Positions 28,140-36,152 of a stretch of DNA of 64,000 bases are shown here, piece by piece; position 1 is the stretch's first letter; every line of letters begins with the position of its first letter. The stretch comes from Burkholderiales bacterium RIFCSPLOWO2_02_FULL_57_36 (GTDB lineage Bacteria > Pseudomonadota > Gammaproteobacteria > Burkholderiales > Burkholderiaceae_D), in assembly GCA_001770855.1 (NCBI GenBank), contig MESE01000091.1:1-64000 (forward strand), in the 5' to 3' direction. The notes below the pieces were generated by a model, which saw only the letters and a list, made by a program, of their open reading frames with translations, was not told the origin of the DNA and did not search any database. The position numbers and the translations under genes are program-made.

Positions 28140-28663
28140 TTGACTTCCTTTGCAAGGCGCAGCAATTTGGCGCTCACAAGCAGACGGGCCTGGCGGGCGG
28201 CGGTATTGTTCACGCTGAATGTCAATCGGCCGTTATCCAGTCTCATCGTGATGATGAAGTCCGACGTGGCGGCGTCGGCATCATCGCTCACCGTCAGCAG
28301 GCTTGCGCCGGCCAGGCCGCCCTTGATGGTGTTCCAGCGAGCGCGGTCCCCTGCATCGAAAATCACCATGTGGCAGCCTTGCAAGTCATCCGGTGCCTGC
28401 CACGGTTTGATTGCGAGCCGGCGTCCCTTGACCGTCTTGGCGGTCAGGGCGGTGACAGCGGCATGCATGGCGTTATCGCCGCGAAGGCAAATGTTGATGG
28501 GGCTGCCGTGCGGCATGGATTCGGGAGGCCATTCGGTGAAGATTGCAAAGTTGTAGACATATGCCGCCTTGAGATCCAGTTCCGGTACCGGTTGAGCGAA
28601 CGCCGTCGTGCCTAGCCATAACAGCTCTGCGAAGATGGTGAACGTGGCGCCGATATATTTCAT
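28136..28663 (-). CDS. YfiR family periplasmic protein (DUF4154)
   Basis: A 175-residue protein with a signal peptide ending TAFAQ and the YfiR pattern LKAAYVYNFAIFTEWP, ICLRGDN, GCHMVIFDAG and ISFSVNN-like C-terminal strands. YfiR represses YfiN-type diguanylate cyclases in the periplasm. It sits between a TonB receptor gene (6 bp gap) and a GGDEF/EAL gene (4 bp overlap), so the three form one operon in which envelope state would set c-di-GMP. Confidence 0.92.
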   Translation of the reverse strand: MKYIGATFTIFAELLWLGTTAFAQPVPELDLKAAYVYNFAIFTEWPPESMPHGSPINICLRGDNAMHAAVTALTAKTVKGRRLAIKPWQAPDDLQGCHMVIFDAGDRARWNTIKGGLAGASLLTVSDDADAATSDFIITMRLDNGRLTFSVNNTAARQARLLVSAKLLRLAKEVK

Positions 28664-28669
28664 GAGGCC

Positions 28670-30673
28670 TTAAAAACGATGCGCAAACCTGATGCGCATG
28701 CTGCGGCCGTCCTGCGCGATGCTGTCCTGCAGATGTTCGCCGGAGCCGGGATCGGCATAGCGGCGATCAAAAAGGTTGTATAAGCTGATCGAGGCTTCCG
28801 TATTTTTGCCGAGCGAGTAAAGCAGGGTGCCATTGCCCACCCAGTAAGCCGCGGTGTTGCCGGCCTTGGTGCTACGCTTCGAGACGTAGTACGCTTCAAA
28901 GGCGGCGCGCAGATTCGGCGCAACGCGTTTCGATATGTTCAGCTTGGCCAGGTGTTCCGGAGAATTCACCGGAGTCAATCCGGTTCGCTTGTCTGTTGAG
29001 CGCTGCCAGCTATAGCTGGTCCTGAGTCTGGTATCGCCGCTCCATATCCTTTCGTAGCCAAGCTCGACGCCGCGCGCCGTCACCCGGTCGAGATTGCGAA
29101 ATATCAGCAAGCCATCGGAATCCATAACCTGACTGATCAGGTTCGTTACGCCATTCCGAAATACGGAGATTGTGGCGCGGGCGTTTTCAGAGAATTGATG
29201 TTCCAGCGCCAGCTCGGTGGAACGGATTTTTTCCGGCTCCAGGGAAGGATTGGCCTTCTGGCCGCCGTCTCCGGCGACTTCATAGTAAAGCTCGTACGCA
29301 TTAGGCGCGCGAAAGGCCGATCCCATGATGGCCTTTACTGTCGTACTGGGCGTGCCATGCCAGACCAGCGCGACGCGCGGACTGACATTGGAACCTGCCG
29401 AAGGCACGCGGTCATAGCGCAGGCCGGCATTGAGCAGCAGGTCGGGACGCAGCGCGAACTCATCCTGCGCATATAGCGCGGCGCGGTAGCCGGAGCGCCG
29501 GTCATGCAGATTGATGCGATACGGGTCGAGGTCATGGTTGTACTGGTCACGCCGGGCATCGCGCTGATACTCCGCGCCGGCAACCAGCTTGTGACGATCG
29601 AATGCGGTACTCACGATCTTGACTTCGCCGCCCCACCAGCGGGCTATCCCCCCGTCGCGCATCACGGTGATCGGCGGTCCGTCATATACATAGCTGCCGA
29701 CATAGTCATGGCGTCCGATGAACGCCTGCCATGAAAGGTCCGTTCGGTTGTTCAGCGCCGTGCGGTAGTCGAGCTTGATTGCCGACTGTGTGTCCACCGT
29801 GTGCGAGGCCGGTTCATTGAAGGCCTGCTCGAACGATGCCGTCGGAATGCCCTTGTTGCGCTCGGCATGCATGAGGGACAGCGTCATGTTTCCGAGTTCT
29901 GTCTTGAACAGCAGGTGGCTTGATCTGTCGAAGTCCAGGCGCCTGGCAATCCCGTTATTGGCGGCGGGCGTATTGAACTCCGGATAATACAGATCCTGGC
30001 CGCGGATCACGCTCCTGGACGCCGACAGCAGGAACCGCATGCCGCCTTCCATTTCCCATCCATGGCGGATTCCCGCGCGGCGCGCGCCGAAGCTGCCGGC
30101 CTCGACGCTGAGCCTGGTGCCGAAGGCTTCCGTTACCGGCTTGCTGATGACGTTGATCACGCCGAAGAAGGCGTTCGATCCATATACCGACGAGCCCGGA
30201 CCGGGAATGTATTCGATGCGGCTGATCAGTTCCGGATCGAGGATGAAATCGCTGCCGATGGGCGCCTGGTCGTAGACCACGTCGTTGAGCCGGTACCCAT
30301 CCACCAGCAGGAGAAAGCGGCTGTTGTAATCGCCCGGGCGGAGAAAGCCGCGCGCCCCGAGATAGTTGTAGTTGCGGTCATTGGTGACATACAGGCCGCG
30401 AATGCTGTTGAGCGCGTCGGCCAAGGTGCGCCATCCATAGGCCTTGATTTCCTCAGCGGTGATCACGGTAGCCACCGATGGTGCATCGCTGATTTTCTGC
30501 TCGAATTTCGAAGCGCTGTAGACCTGCATTTCGAGCAGGCTTTCGAAGGGCATTTCGGTGAGCCTTGCCAGGCGCTGTTCCGAAGATTCGGCATGCGCCG
30601 GCGGGGCAGCGAAGCCGAGCAGCAAGGCGGAAACGATGACTGCGGGTAGATGAAATATCGCTGATTCAGTCAT
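28670..30673 (-). CDS. TonB-dependent outer-membrane receptor
   Basis: A 667-residue protein: signal peptide (ending AHA), plug domain (about 45-165: VATVITAEEIKAYGWRTLAD, ARGFLRPGDYNSR, IEYIPGPGSSVYGSNAFFGV) and a long beta-barrel ending in the aromatic RIRFAHRF. TonB receptors import siderophores, vitamins or sugars; no substrate is evident. As first gene of the operon with yfiR-like and GGDEF/EAL genes it may act as a signal-transducing receptor. The start at 30673 begins the signal peptide. Confidence 0.93.
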   Translation of the reverse strand: MTESAIFHLPAVIVSALLLGFAAPPAHAESSEQRLARLTEMPFESLLEMQVYSASKFEQKISDAPSVATVITAEEIKAYGWRTLADALNSIRGLYVTNDRNYNYLGARGFLRPGDYNSRFLLLVDGYRLNDVVYDQAPIGSDFILDPELISRIEYIPGPGSSVYGSNAFFGVINVISKPVTEAFGTRLSVEAGSFGARRAGIRHGWEMEGGMRFLLSASRSVIRGQDLYYPEFNTPAANNGIARRLDFDRSSHLLFKTELGNMTLSLMHAERNKGIPTASFEQAFNEPASHTVDTQSAIKLDYRTALNNRTDLSWQAFIGRHDYVGSYVYDGPPITVMRDGGIARWWGGEVKIVSTAFDRHKLVAGAEYQRDARRDQYNHDLDPYRINLHDRRSGYRAALYAQDEFALRPDLLLNAGLRYDRVPSAGSNVSPRVALVWHGTPSTTVKAIMGSAFRAPNAYELYYEVAGDGGQKANPSLEPEKIRSTELALEHQFSENARATISVFRNGVTNLISQVMDSDGLLIFRNLDRVTARGVELGYERIWSGDTRLRTSYSWQRSTDKRTGLTPVNSPEHLAKLNISKRVAPNLRAAFEAYYVSKRSTKAGNTAAYWVGNGTLLYSLGKNTEASISLYNLFDRRYADPGSGEHLQDSIAQDGRSMRIRFAHRF

Positions 30674-31107
30674 AGATAACGGCGGTAGGTACAAAGACTG
30701 GTCAGGGCCTGTTTGCAGGTGTTGTTAATCTGTTTATGGGCGCGTGTATTGTAATGCCTAAATGCAATGTTTCGGGAATTTTAACGTTGGGGCAAAAAAA
30801 CGGAAATTTGATTTCTTATGGCGTATTCCATTTTGTTGAAAAACAATCCGGCGCTGCGGGCCGGACTTTGGTCGGGAAGAGCATAGGGGATATGACGAAT
30901 ATCTTGTTGCTGCAACAACTTGTTCATGGCAGGATGCGTGGATTGTGTTTACATCATCAGTACGCCGTTTTATTGGTCAAGACAAGGTCCTGAAAATCGC
31001 GGTCAAACAGCGGAGAGTCAACATGCATGCGGTTTTCCATCGATTTGTCGTGACAGAATATGCGACACGCCCCGTCGATATGCGCCACGCTTTGTCGCCT
31101 ATAACAC
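30674..31107. other. Intergenic region left of the cassette array
   Basis: This 434-bp gap contains the promoter side of the TonB receptor operon (AT-rich around 30770-30840). Near its right end, GCGACA (about 31062-31067) and TGTCGC (about 31094-31099) pair imperfectly just before the first cassette core, perhaps the remnant of an attC or attI site. No integrase gene is present. Confidence 0.5.
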
Positions 31108-31126
31108 GTTGGGCGGCGAAAAACCT

Positions 31127-31798
31127 ATGAGCATTGACCTCCGAAACGCGGACTCGCGGGTACTTCACGAACCATTTTCCGAGCACCTTGGCGCGAGTAG
31201 CCCACACGCCGCGCTTGCGTGGTTAATTGGTGTCCTTGCCACACAATCTTCCGCGTTGCGCTCATCGAATTCTTACCTGGTCGCGTATACCGGGTGTGTC
31301 CAGGCGATCGACTGGCTTGAGGCAACCGTTGCCTCACCGGTAACTACGCATTGGGGGCAGGGTGCGGCGCTGTTGGGTACCCCTTGGCCACGCATAGAGA
31401 TCTGGCTAGCTGCTGCCGGACCACGACAAATGATGGCGCTCGACACACTTGTCGCCTATCGTGCTCCTGCGCCGAATATGGCGCCCTTGGCCCAAATCGC
31501 CGCGCCTGTCCTGCCCGAAGCTCCTGCACTAAGCGAGTATCAAACAACCCTCAATGCTGTCCTAAACGAGCAAAGCACACCTCGAACAAAAAAGGCGGTC
31601 GAAAGTGCCATAGGTTACGCCGACGAAATCCTCTCGCGCGACAAACGGGGAGTATCCGTAGCGGACCTTCCTATGTTGTTCCTGAAGCCGGAGCTATTCG
31701 AAAATGCGTCAGAGATAATGAGTCGTCACGAGAAAGTCATTTCTGGCGTGCGTGAGTCTGTCCAAGATTTGCTCGCGCAGTTCCCGCCACGTTCATGA
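31127..31798 (+). CDS. Cassette-borne hypothetical protein (223 aa)
   Basis: The first cassette gene starts 13 bp after the GTTGGGC core and ends 6 bp before the attC palindrome, a fit typical of cassette genes. The protein has a hydrophobic N-terminal third (AALAWLIGVLATQ, then SYLVAYTGCVQAIDWLE), a Pro/Ala-rich middle and a charged helical C-terminus. I do not recognise the family, and no catalytic motif is obvious. No Shine-Dalgarno is seen. Confidence 0.72.
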   Translation: MSIDLRNADSRVLHEPFSEHLGASSPHAALAWLIGVLATQSSALRSSNSYLVAYTGCVQAIDWLEATVASPVTTHWGQGAALLGTPWPRIEIWLAAAGPRQMMALDTLVAYRAPAPNMAPLAQIAAPVLPEAPALSEYQTTLNAVLNEQSTPRTKKAVESAIGYADEILSRDKRGVSVADLPMLFLKPELFENASEIMSRHEKVISGVRESVQDLLAQFPPRS

Positions 31799-31804
31799 CT
31801 CGCC

Positions 31805-31871
31805 GCCCAACAAATCATTCCACCGGACCTGCGCGAAAAGCTGCACAGGCCAGTGAATTCAGACGCTAGGC
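31805..31871 (+). repeat. attC-like site 1
   Basis: A 67-bp imperfect palindrome from GCCCAAC (31805-31811) to GCTAGGC (31865-31871). The inner arms pair as ATTCCACCGGACCTG against CAGGCCAGTGAAT with unpaired bases between, as in known attC hairpins. The left half closely recalls the aadA-type 59-base element. The right core has one change from GTTAGGC. Confidence 0.78.
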
Positions 31872-31909
31872 AGCAAGTTTCCGTCACGATAGCGTATATG
31901 GAGAAAACA

Positions 31910-32503
31910 ATGAAACACAAGTTCCGGTGTCGATGCGGACACCTCGCAGGCGAGGTAATGGAGCCACGCAAGGCAATTCGCGGGGTTTGCTATTGTAAAG
32001 ACTGCCAAGCATACGCCAACGCGCTTGGGCAGCGGCAGAGCGTACTCGATGATTGCGGGGGCACCGACGTAGTTGCAACTCAAAGCAAATATGTTGTCTT
32101 CACCCAAGGAGTGCAAGCCTTGGCCTGTCTTTCGTTGTCCGAGAAAGGTCTGCTTCGTTGGTATGCGTCATGCTGTAACACTCCAATCGGCAACACCTTG
32201 AGGAATCATCGTGTTCCCTATGTCGGACTCGTTCATTCTTGCCTGGGGAGCAATACGGAGATCACGAGCACATTTGGGGCAGTTCAAATGCAGCTCAACA
32301 CAAAAGGCGCTTCAAGCAGACCAACCTGGAAGGCAACCGGGAAACTGGCGGCTTTGGGAAAGTTCGTGCCGTCGCTCTTGCTTGGGCGTCTTAACGGAAG
32401 CTACAAGGTCTCGCCGTTCTTCGACTTCAATCAAGGTAGCCCTATAGTCAAACCCAAAGTGCTGTCGCAGTCGGAATTGCAGCAGGCGAGAAATGCCGCA
32501 TAA
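31910..32503 (+). CDS. DUF6151/GFA-like cysteine protein (cassette-borne)
   Basis: A 197-residue protein beginning FRCRCGHLAGEV and then GVCYCKDCQAYA, a zinc-binding Cys arrangement close to the GFA (glutathione-dependent formaldehyde-activating) fold, with further Cys in YASCCNTPIGNT. This matches DUF6151 proteins. Activity is unknown. The start at 31910 has a GGAG eight bases upstream. The stop codon lies inside the following attC core, common for cassette genes. Confidence 0.85.
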   Translation: MKHKFRCRCGHLAGEVMEPRKAIRGVCYCKDCQAYANALGQRQSVLDDCGGTDVVATQSKYVVFTQGVQALACLSLSEKGLLRWYASCCNTPIGNTLRNHRVPYVGLVHSCLGSNTEITSTFGAVQMQLNTKGASSRPTWKATGKLAALGKFVPSLLLGRLNGSYKVSPFFDFNQGSPIVKPKVLSQSELQQARNAA

Positions 32504-32555
32504 CATGCATTTGAACTTATGACACGCAAGCGTGCCCGGTAACCGAATGTTGGGC
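32498..32555 (+). repeat. attC-like site 2
   Basis: A 58-bp imperfect palindrome from GCATAAC (32498-32504, overlapping the stop codon) to GTTGGGC (32549-32555). The centre CACGCAAGCGTG forms a hairpin tip. Length is that of a minimal attC. Confidence 0.75.
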
Positions 32556-32632
32556 GTCAAAATCGGCCAGCGCTCATTCAATGTTTGACAAGCCAGTCTT
32601 CCGCTGAGCCATCTGTGAAAGGAGAATCGTAA

Positions 32633-33079
32633 ATGACTACAGGCAATGTGCGACTGCATCGCGTACTCCGCGCACCTCCGGAGCGCGTTTATCGGGCGTT
32701 CCTAAACCCCGACGCAATGGCGAAGTGGTTACCGCCATACGGGTTCACATGTAAGGTTCACCATATGGATGCGAAGGTTGGTGGCACTTTTCGGATGTCG
32801 TTCACGAATTTCACAAATGGGAACGGTCACTCATTTGGTGGCGAGTATCTCGAACTCGTTCCCGACGAGCGAATTCGCTACACTGACAAATTTGACGATC
32901 CTAACTTGCCCGGAGAAATGCAGGTGACGGTGGTTTTAACGAAGGTGTCCTGCGGAACCGAGATCAGCATCGCGCAAGAAGGAATACCTGCGATTATTCC
33001 TATCGAGATGTGCTACCTCGGGTGGCAAGAGTCCCTTGCGCAACTTGCAACACTTGTCGAACCCGAGATTCCAGGCTAG
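32633..33079 (+). CDS. SRPBCC/AHSA1-type domain protein (cassette-borne)
   Basis: A 148-residue Activator-of-Hsp90-homolog-type SRPBCC protein: LHRVLRAPPERVYRAFLNPD at the start, MAKWLPPYGFTCKV, GGTFRMSFTNF and CYLGWQESLAQLATLVEPE at the end. The family binds hydrophobic ligands and is frequent among mobile cassettes. A GAAAGGAGAATC site precedes the ATG. It has no close relation to the SRPBCC gene at 15.6 kb. Confidence 0.88.
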   Translation: MTTGNVRLHRVLRAPPERVYRAFLNPDAMAKWLPPYGFTCKVHHMDAKVGGTFRMSFTNFTNGNGHSFGGEYLELVPDERIRYTDKFDDPNLPGEMQVTVVLTKVSCGTEISIAQEGIPAIIPIEMCYLGWQESLAQLATLVEPEIPG

Positions 33080-33088
33080 CAAGATGAC

Positions 33089-33158
33089 GCCCAACCCTGC
33101 AGTCAACTGGACGCTGCACGATAAAGCTGCGCAGCGCCGGTTGCCCTAAACATTGAAT
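33089..33158 (+). repeat. attC-like site 3, degenerate right core
   Basis: An imperfect palindrome from GCCCAAC (33089-33095) to ATTGAAT (33152-33158). The arms pair through CAACTGGACGCTGC and GCAGCGCCGGTTG. The right core has lost the GTT needed for recombination, so the array's outer end is probably fixed. Confidence 0.65.
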
Positions 33159-33172
33159 GCACCCAAAACCGG

Positions 33173-33191
33173 GCATCCTTTTTAAGGATGC
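33173..33191 (+). other. Hairpin in the 5' leader of the carbonic anhydrase gene
   Basis: GCATCCTT TTT AAGGATGC is a perfect 8-bp stem with a 3-base loop, ending 20 bp before the ATG at 33212. It may terminate cassette transcripts or influence translation of the next gene. Confidence 0.5.
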
Positions 33192-33211
33192 ACCACCATT
33201 TTTAGGCAGTG

Positions 33212-33952
33212 ATGAAAACATTTTCTCTATCTGTTTTGCTTGTCGGCGTGCTACTCACTTCCGGCGCCGCATATGCCGCGGGCACAACGCATTGGACCTA
33301 TTCAGGCGAGGAAGGACCCGAAAGCTGGGCCAGGCTTACGCCTGAATTTGGCGCCTGTGCTGGCCGGAATCAATCGCCGATCAATTTAGCCGGCTTCATC
33401 GAAGCCGACCTGAAGCCAATCAAAATTTCGTACCGGGCGGGCGGCAATGAAATCTTGAACAACGGTCACACGGTGCAAGTGAATTATGTTGCGGGGAGCA
33501 ACATTTCAGTCGATGGTATCCAGTTCGACCTGAAGCAATTCCACTTCCATGCACCCAGTGAAAACCATATCAACGGCAAGTCATATGCCATGGAAGCGCA
33601 TTTGGTCCACGCGGATAAAGATGGAAACCTCGCGGTTGTTGCACTCATGTTCAAAGAAGGCGATGAGAACAAAGAGCTGACAAAAATATGGCCTTTGATT
33701 CCCAAAAACGCAGGCGAGAAAACCGCACTGCCATCACCTTTTTCCGTAGCGCAGCTGCTGCCTTCCAGCCGTCACTACTACCGTTTCAACGGCTCATTGA
33801 CAACTCCTCCTTGTACCGAGGGTGTGCGGTGGCTGGTTATGAAAAAGCCTGTCTCTGCTTCAAAAAAGCAAGTGGAGGCTTTCTCGCATCTGATGCGCCA
33901 TCCAAATAACCGCCCGGTGCAGCCTGTTAATGCACGCCCGGTATTGCAGTAA
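33212..33952 (+). CDS. cah: Periplasmic alpha-carbonic anhydrase
   Basis: A 246-residue protein with a signal peptide (cleaved near AYAAG) and the alpha-CA domain: WTYSGEEGPESWARL, QSPINL, zinc ligands in QFHFHAPSENH and AMEAHLVH, and LTTPPCTEGVRWLVM near the end. It interconverts CO2 and bicarbonate in the periplasm. Two Cys (ACAGRNQ and PPCTEG) match the usual disulfide. It lies right of the cassette array and is transcribed with its own leader; a GTG at 33209 is an alternative start. Confidence 0.95.
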   Translation: MKTFSLSVLLVGVLLTSGAAYAAGTTHWTYSGEEGPESWARLTPEFGACAGRNQSPINLAGFIEADLKPIKISYRAGGNEILNNGHTVQVNYVAGSNISVDGIQFDLKQFHFHAPSENHINGKSYAMEAHLVHADKDGNLAVVALMFKEGDENKELTKIWPLIPKNAGEKTALPSPFSVAQLLPSSRHYYRFNGSLTTPPCTEGVRWLVMKKPVSASKKQVEAFSHLMRHPNNRPVQPVNARPVLQ

Positions 33953-34075
33953 CCGGCCTCACCATTGACCCGCATGGAAATTTACTGAAATTTGGAGAGT
34001 CCGCATGAGCAGACGGAATGTAAACTGTCGGTCAACGCAGACCTTTTACGTCATTCATCCTGAGCGTTGGATTCC

Positions 34076-34504
34076 ATGAACAACGCATTGGCGGTCGCGG
34101 TCTGTCTGGCGTTCGTGGTTCTCGCGCTGTGGCACTTCCATATGGCATTCGCTCCATCCGATGGCGGGAGTGGTGCCGTGCCCACCGTCGAAGGAAAGTC
34201 CTTGTTCGTTCCTTCGGTCCGGGCAACCGTTGCTGTCGGCATTGTTCTTTTGTCTTTTGCGGCACTGGTCGCGGCAACCGCCGGATTGGTGTCCCTTCCA
34301 ATGCCCAGGCTCGCTCTTGTGTGGCTGTCTTATGCACTCGCACTCGGCCTTCTTGCTCGCTCCATTGGCGAGTTCAAGTACGTCGGTTTCTTCAAGCGAG
34401 TTCGCGGCAGCCGCTTCGCCAAACTGGACACGCTGTTCTATTCGCCGTTATGCTTGCTGCTGGCTTCCGGCGTGGCGCTTGTGGCCCTGCGCAACGGCGC
34501 CTAA
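34076..34504 (+). CDS. DUF3995 family membrane protein
   Basis: A 142-residue protein with four predicted membrane helices and the conserved end EFKYVGFFKRVRGSRFAKLDTLFYSPLCL, diagnostic of DUF3995. The family has no known function. The ATG at 34076 is used; an upstream TTG is possible. It is convergent with the LapA-type gene. Confidence 0.85.
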   Translation: MNNALAVAVCLAFVVLALWHFHMAFAPSDGGSGAVPTVEGKSLFVPSVRATVAVGIVLLSFAALVAATAGLVSLPMPRLALVWLSYALALGLLARSIGEFKYVGFFKRVRGSRFAKLDTLFYSPLCLLLASGVALVALRNGA

Positions 34505-34519
34505 ACCTTCAGCCCGGTT

Positions 34520-35020
34520 TCAGGTAAGCCGATTGGGGCCTTGTCCTTGCATGCTCCGGTCGAGCCGGTCTTCCAGTTCACCGATGTAGGCCGCCAGCGT
34601 ATTGCCGGATTGCTCGATCATGCCGCGCAGATTGCCGTCCACTTCATCCAGCCTTCCCAGCACGGCCGTTCTTGTTTCCGTATCGCGTTCGGCGACTCTC
34701 TGCAACTCCGCTTCCAGGTAGCCGCGCAAGTCGGTAAAGCGTGAAGCCTCGGCCTGGTCCGCAAGTTCACGATTGACTTGCAGCTCCTTGGCATGGCGTC
34801 TGGCCTCCAGCAAAACAGAGGTCTGCAGATACACGACGAACACCAGAAACAGCATGGTGAGCAGTACGATCAGTCCGAGCATGACCAATCCAAGCGGCGC
34901 CTGTATGTCGGTGACTCCCAACGAAAGAGTGGTTGGCGCCATGAATGCGCTCCAGTTGAGCGCGGCAAACACGGCAATTGCGCCGGCGACAATCAGCAGT
35001 AACACGGTGCGTATGGGCAT
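34520..35020 (-). CDS. LapA-type (DUF1049-like) membrane protein with C-terminal coiled coil
   Basis: A 166-residue protein with two N-terminal membrane helices (TVLLLIVAGAIAVFAALNW and GLVMLGLIVLLTMLFLVFVV) in the LapA pattern, then a charged cytoplasmic coiled coil (about 70-160). LapA proteins associate with envelope and LPS assembly functions; the longer coiled coil suggests a partner-binding role. A GGAGAATC site precedes the ATG at 35020. Confidence 0.85.
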   Translation of the reverse strand: MPIRTVLLLIVAGAIAVFAALNWSAFMAPTTLSLGVTDIQAPLGLVMLGLIVLLTMLFLVFVVYLQTSVLLEARRHAKELQVNRELADQAEASRFTDLRGYLEAELQRVAERDTETRTAVLGRLDEVDGNLRGMIEQSGNTLAAYIGELEDRLDRSMQGQGPNRLT

Positions 35021-35513
35021 TTGATTCTCCTCATGAGTCGTGGTGTGATTATGAATCAATCGACCGATCCTTGTGGACAAAGCTTCGGACCGTGCATGCG
35101 GACCTGCTTTTCGCCGTGCGGTCCGATCGCGGGTATAAGCGGAACCGAATGCCGGTGGACGCCTGATGCTCGACAGAAGAAAATGGGGGGCGATGAAACC
35201 GGCGGCTGGGTAGCCGGCGAATGAACCAGTAATCGGGGTGAAACGCATTGGAAATGCATCTGCCCGTCCTTGGATCCAGCAAGCCGATGTTCCGCGGAAC
35301 ATCGGCGCCGTATTCGATCATGCACATCGTTCAGGCTGACGGCAACGACGGTTGCCTGGTCATCGCCGGCGATATTTTTTGCGGCGGCCAATTGATCTGC
35401 ATCTCGCGCCACGGCTCGCTGGCAGGATTTTCTCCGTTTGCATCGGATGTGCGTACCTGCCGGCGTCGCGCCTGGCGATGCCGCTGTGCTCGTCATCGGC
35501 TGCCTGATCGTGC
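35021..35513. other. Intergenic region, no gene recognised
   Basis: Open frames cross this 493-bp gap on both strands, but their proteins are Arg/Ser/Cys-rich and resemble no family. I see no tRNA, repeat or clear terminator. Confidence 0.5.
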
Positions 35514-36152
35514 CTATTCTGTCTGTCGTGTTGGACAACCTGTGCAGCCGGCCATGTACGCGCCGTCGAATATTGCCTGATCCAGAATCGCTCCCTTGAG
35601 ATTTGCATTGGTTAAGATTACATTCGAGAAGTTGGCACCGGTCAGATTAGCGCCGGCGAGTTCTGCCTCTCGCAGATTGGCATCGCTGAAATTTGCCCTT
35701 TGCAATTTTGCGTTACGGAATGTTACGGACGCCAGTTCTCCCGCCGACAGGTCGACGCCCCTCAGGTCCGCGCCTGTGAAGTCGGCTCCGCCCATCAGTG
35801 CGTCTTCCAGATTCGCACTCTTCAGATCGGCGTTTTGGAATTTTGCGTCGACCAGGTTGGCGGCTCTGAAGTTGGCTCCGGACAGTGTGGCGTTGCTAAA
35901 ATCCGTGCGGCGCAGGTCGGATAGTTCCATGTCCGCTTCCGTAAGGTTGGCACGCCGGAAGTTGGCGCCGATCAGGTTGGAGCGGGAAAATTGAGCGCGT
36001 GCCAAATCGACGCCTTGTAAATTGATTCCGTTAAGATTCATTTCCGCACACAGCGTCCCAGGACGGATTCTGCAATTGCTGACTTCGGTTTTTTCCTGTC
36101 CGAATACCAATGTACAGAACAGAAGAGTTACCAGCGGAATGGTTTTTAACAT
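35514..36152 (-). CDS. Secreted pentapeptide-repeat protein
   Basis: A 212-residue protein with a signal peptide (ending LVFGQ) and about 28 consecutive A(N/D)LXX-type pentapeptides (residues about 40-195), which form a right-handed quadrilateral beta-helix. Three more Cys lie at the N- and C-terminal ends (CRIRPGTLC, CTGC). Exported members are structural or binding proteins. The ATG at 36152 starts the signal peptide. Confidence 0.9.
   Translation of the reverse strand: MLKTIPLVTLLFCTLVFGQEKTEVSNCRIRPGTLCAEMNLNGINLQGVDLARAQFSRSNLIGANFRRANLTEADMELSDLRRTDFSNATLSGANFRAANLVDAKFQNADLKSANLEDALMGGADFTGADLRGVDLSAGELASVTFRNAKLQRANFSDANLREAELAGANLTGANFSNVILTNANLKGAILDQAIFDGAYMAGCTGCPTRQTE

Larger units (their letters stand above)
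31108..33158 (+). mobile_element. Integron-type gene cassette array without integrase (CALIN-like)
   Basis: Three short plus-strand genes each begin close to a GTTGGGC/GCTAGGC-type core and end in an imperfect palindrome starting GCCCAAC or GCATAAC, as in integron gene cassettes. Cores lie at 31108-31114, 31865-31871, 32549-32555 and a degenerate one at 33152-33158. The genes are unrelated to each other and to the neighbours, and the stretch is less GC-rich. No tyrosine recombinase is encoded in the window, so this is best described as a cluster of attC sites lacking an integrase. Confidence 0.8.

Noticed and set aside
30736-30993. 85-residue open frame between the TonB receptor and the cassette array
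   Set aside because: No family resemblance, no ribosome site and no codon bias like the neighbours.
31055-31114. A fourth attC or an attI site before cassette 1
   Set aside because: A right core and a short stem (GCGACA/TGTCGC) are present, but the left core is not recognisable; not listed as a site.
35021-35513. Open frames of 67 to 160 codons on both strands
   Set aside because: Compositions rich in Arg, Ser and Cys are typical of noncoding GC-rich DNA; no recognisable domain.
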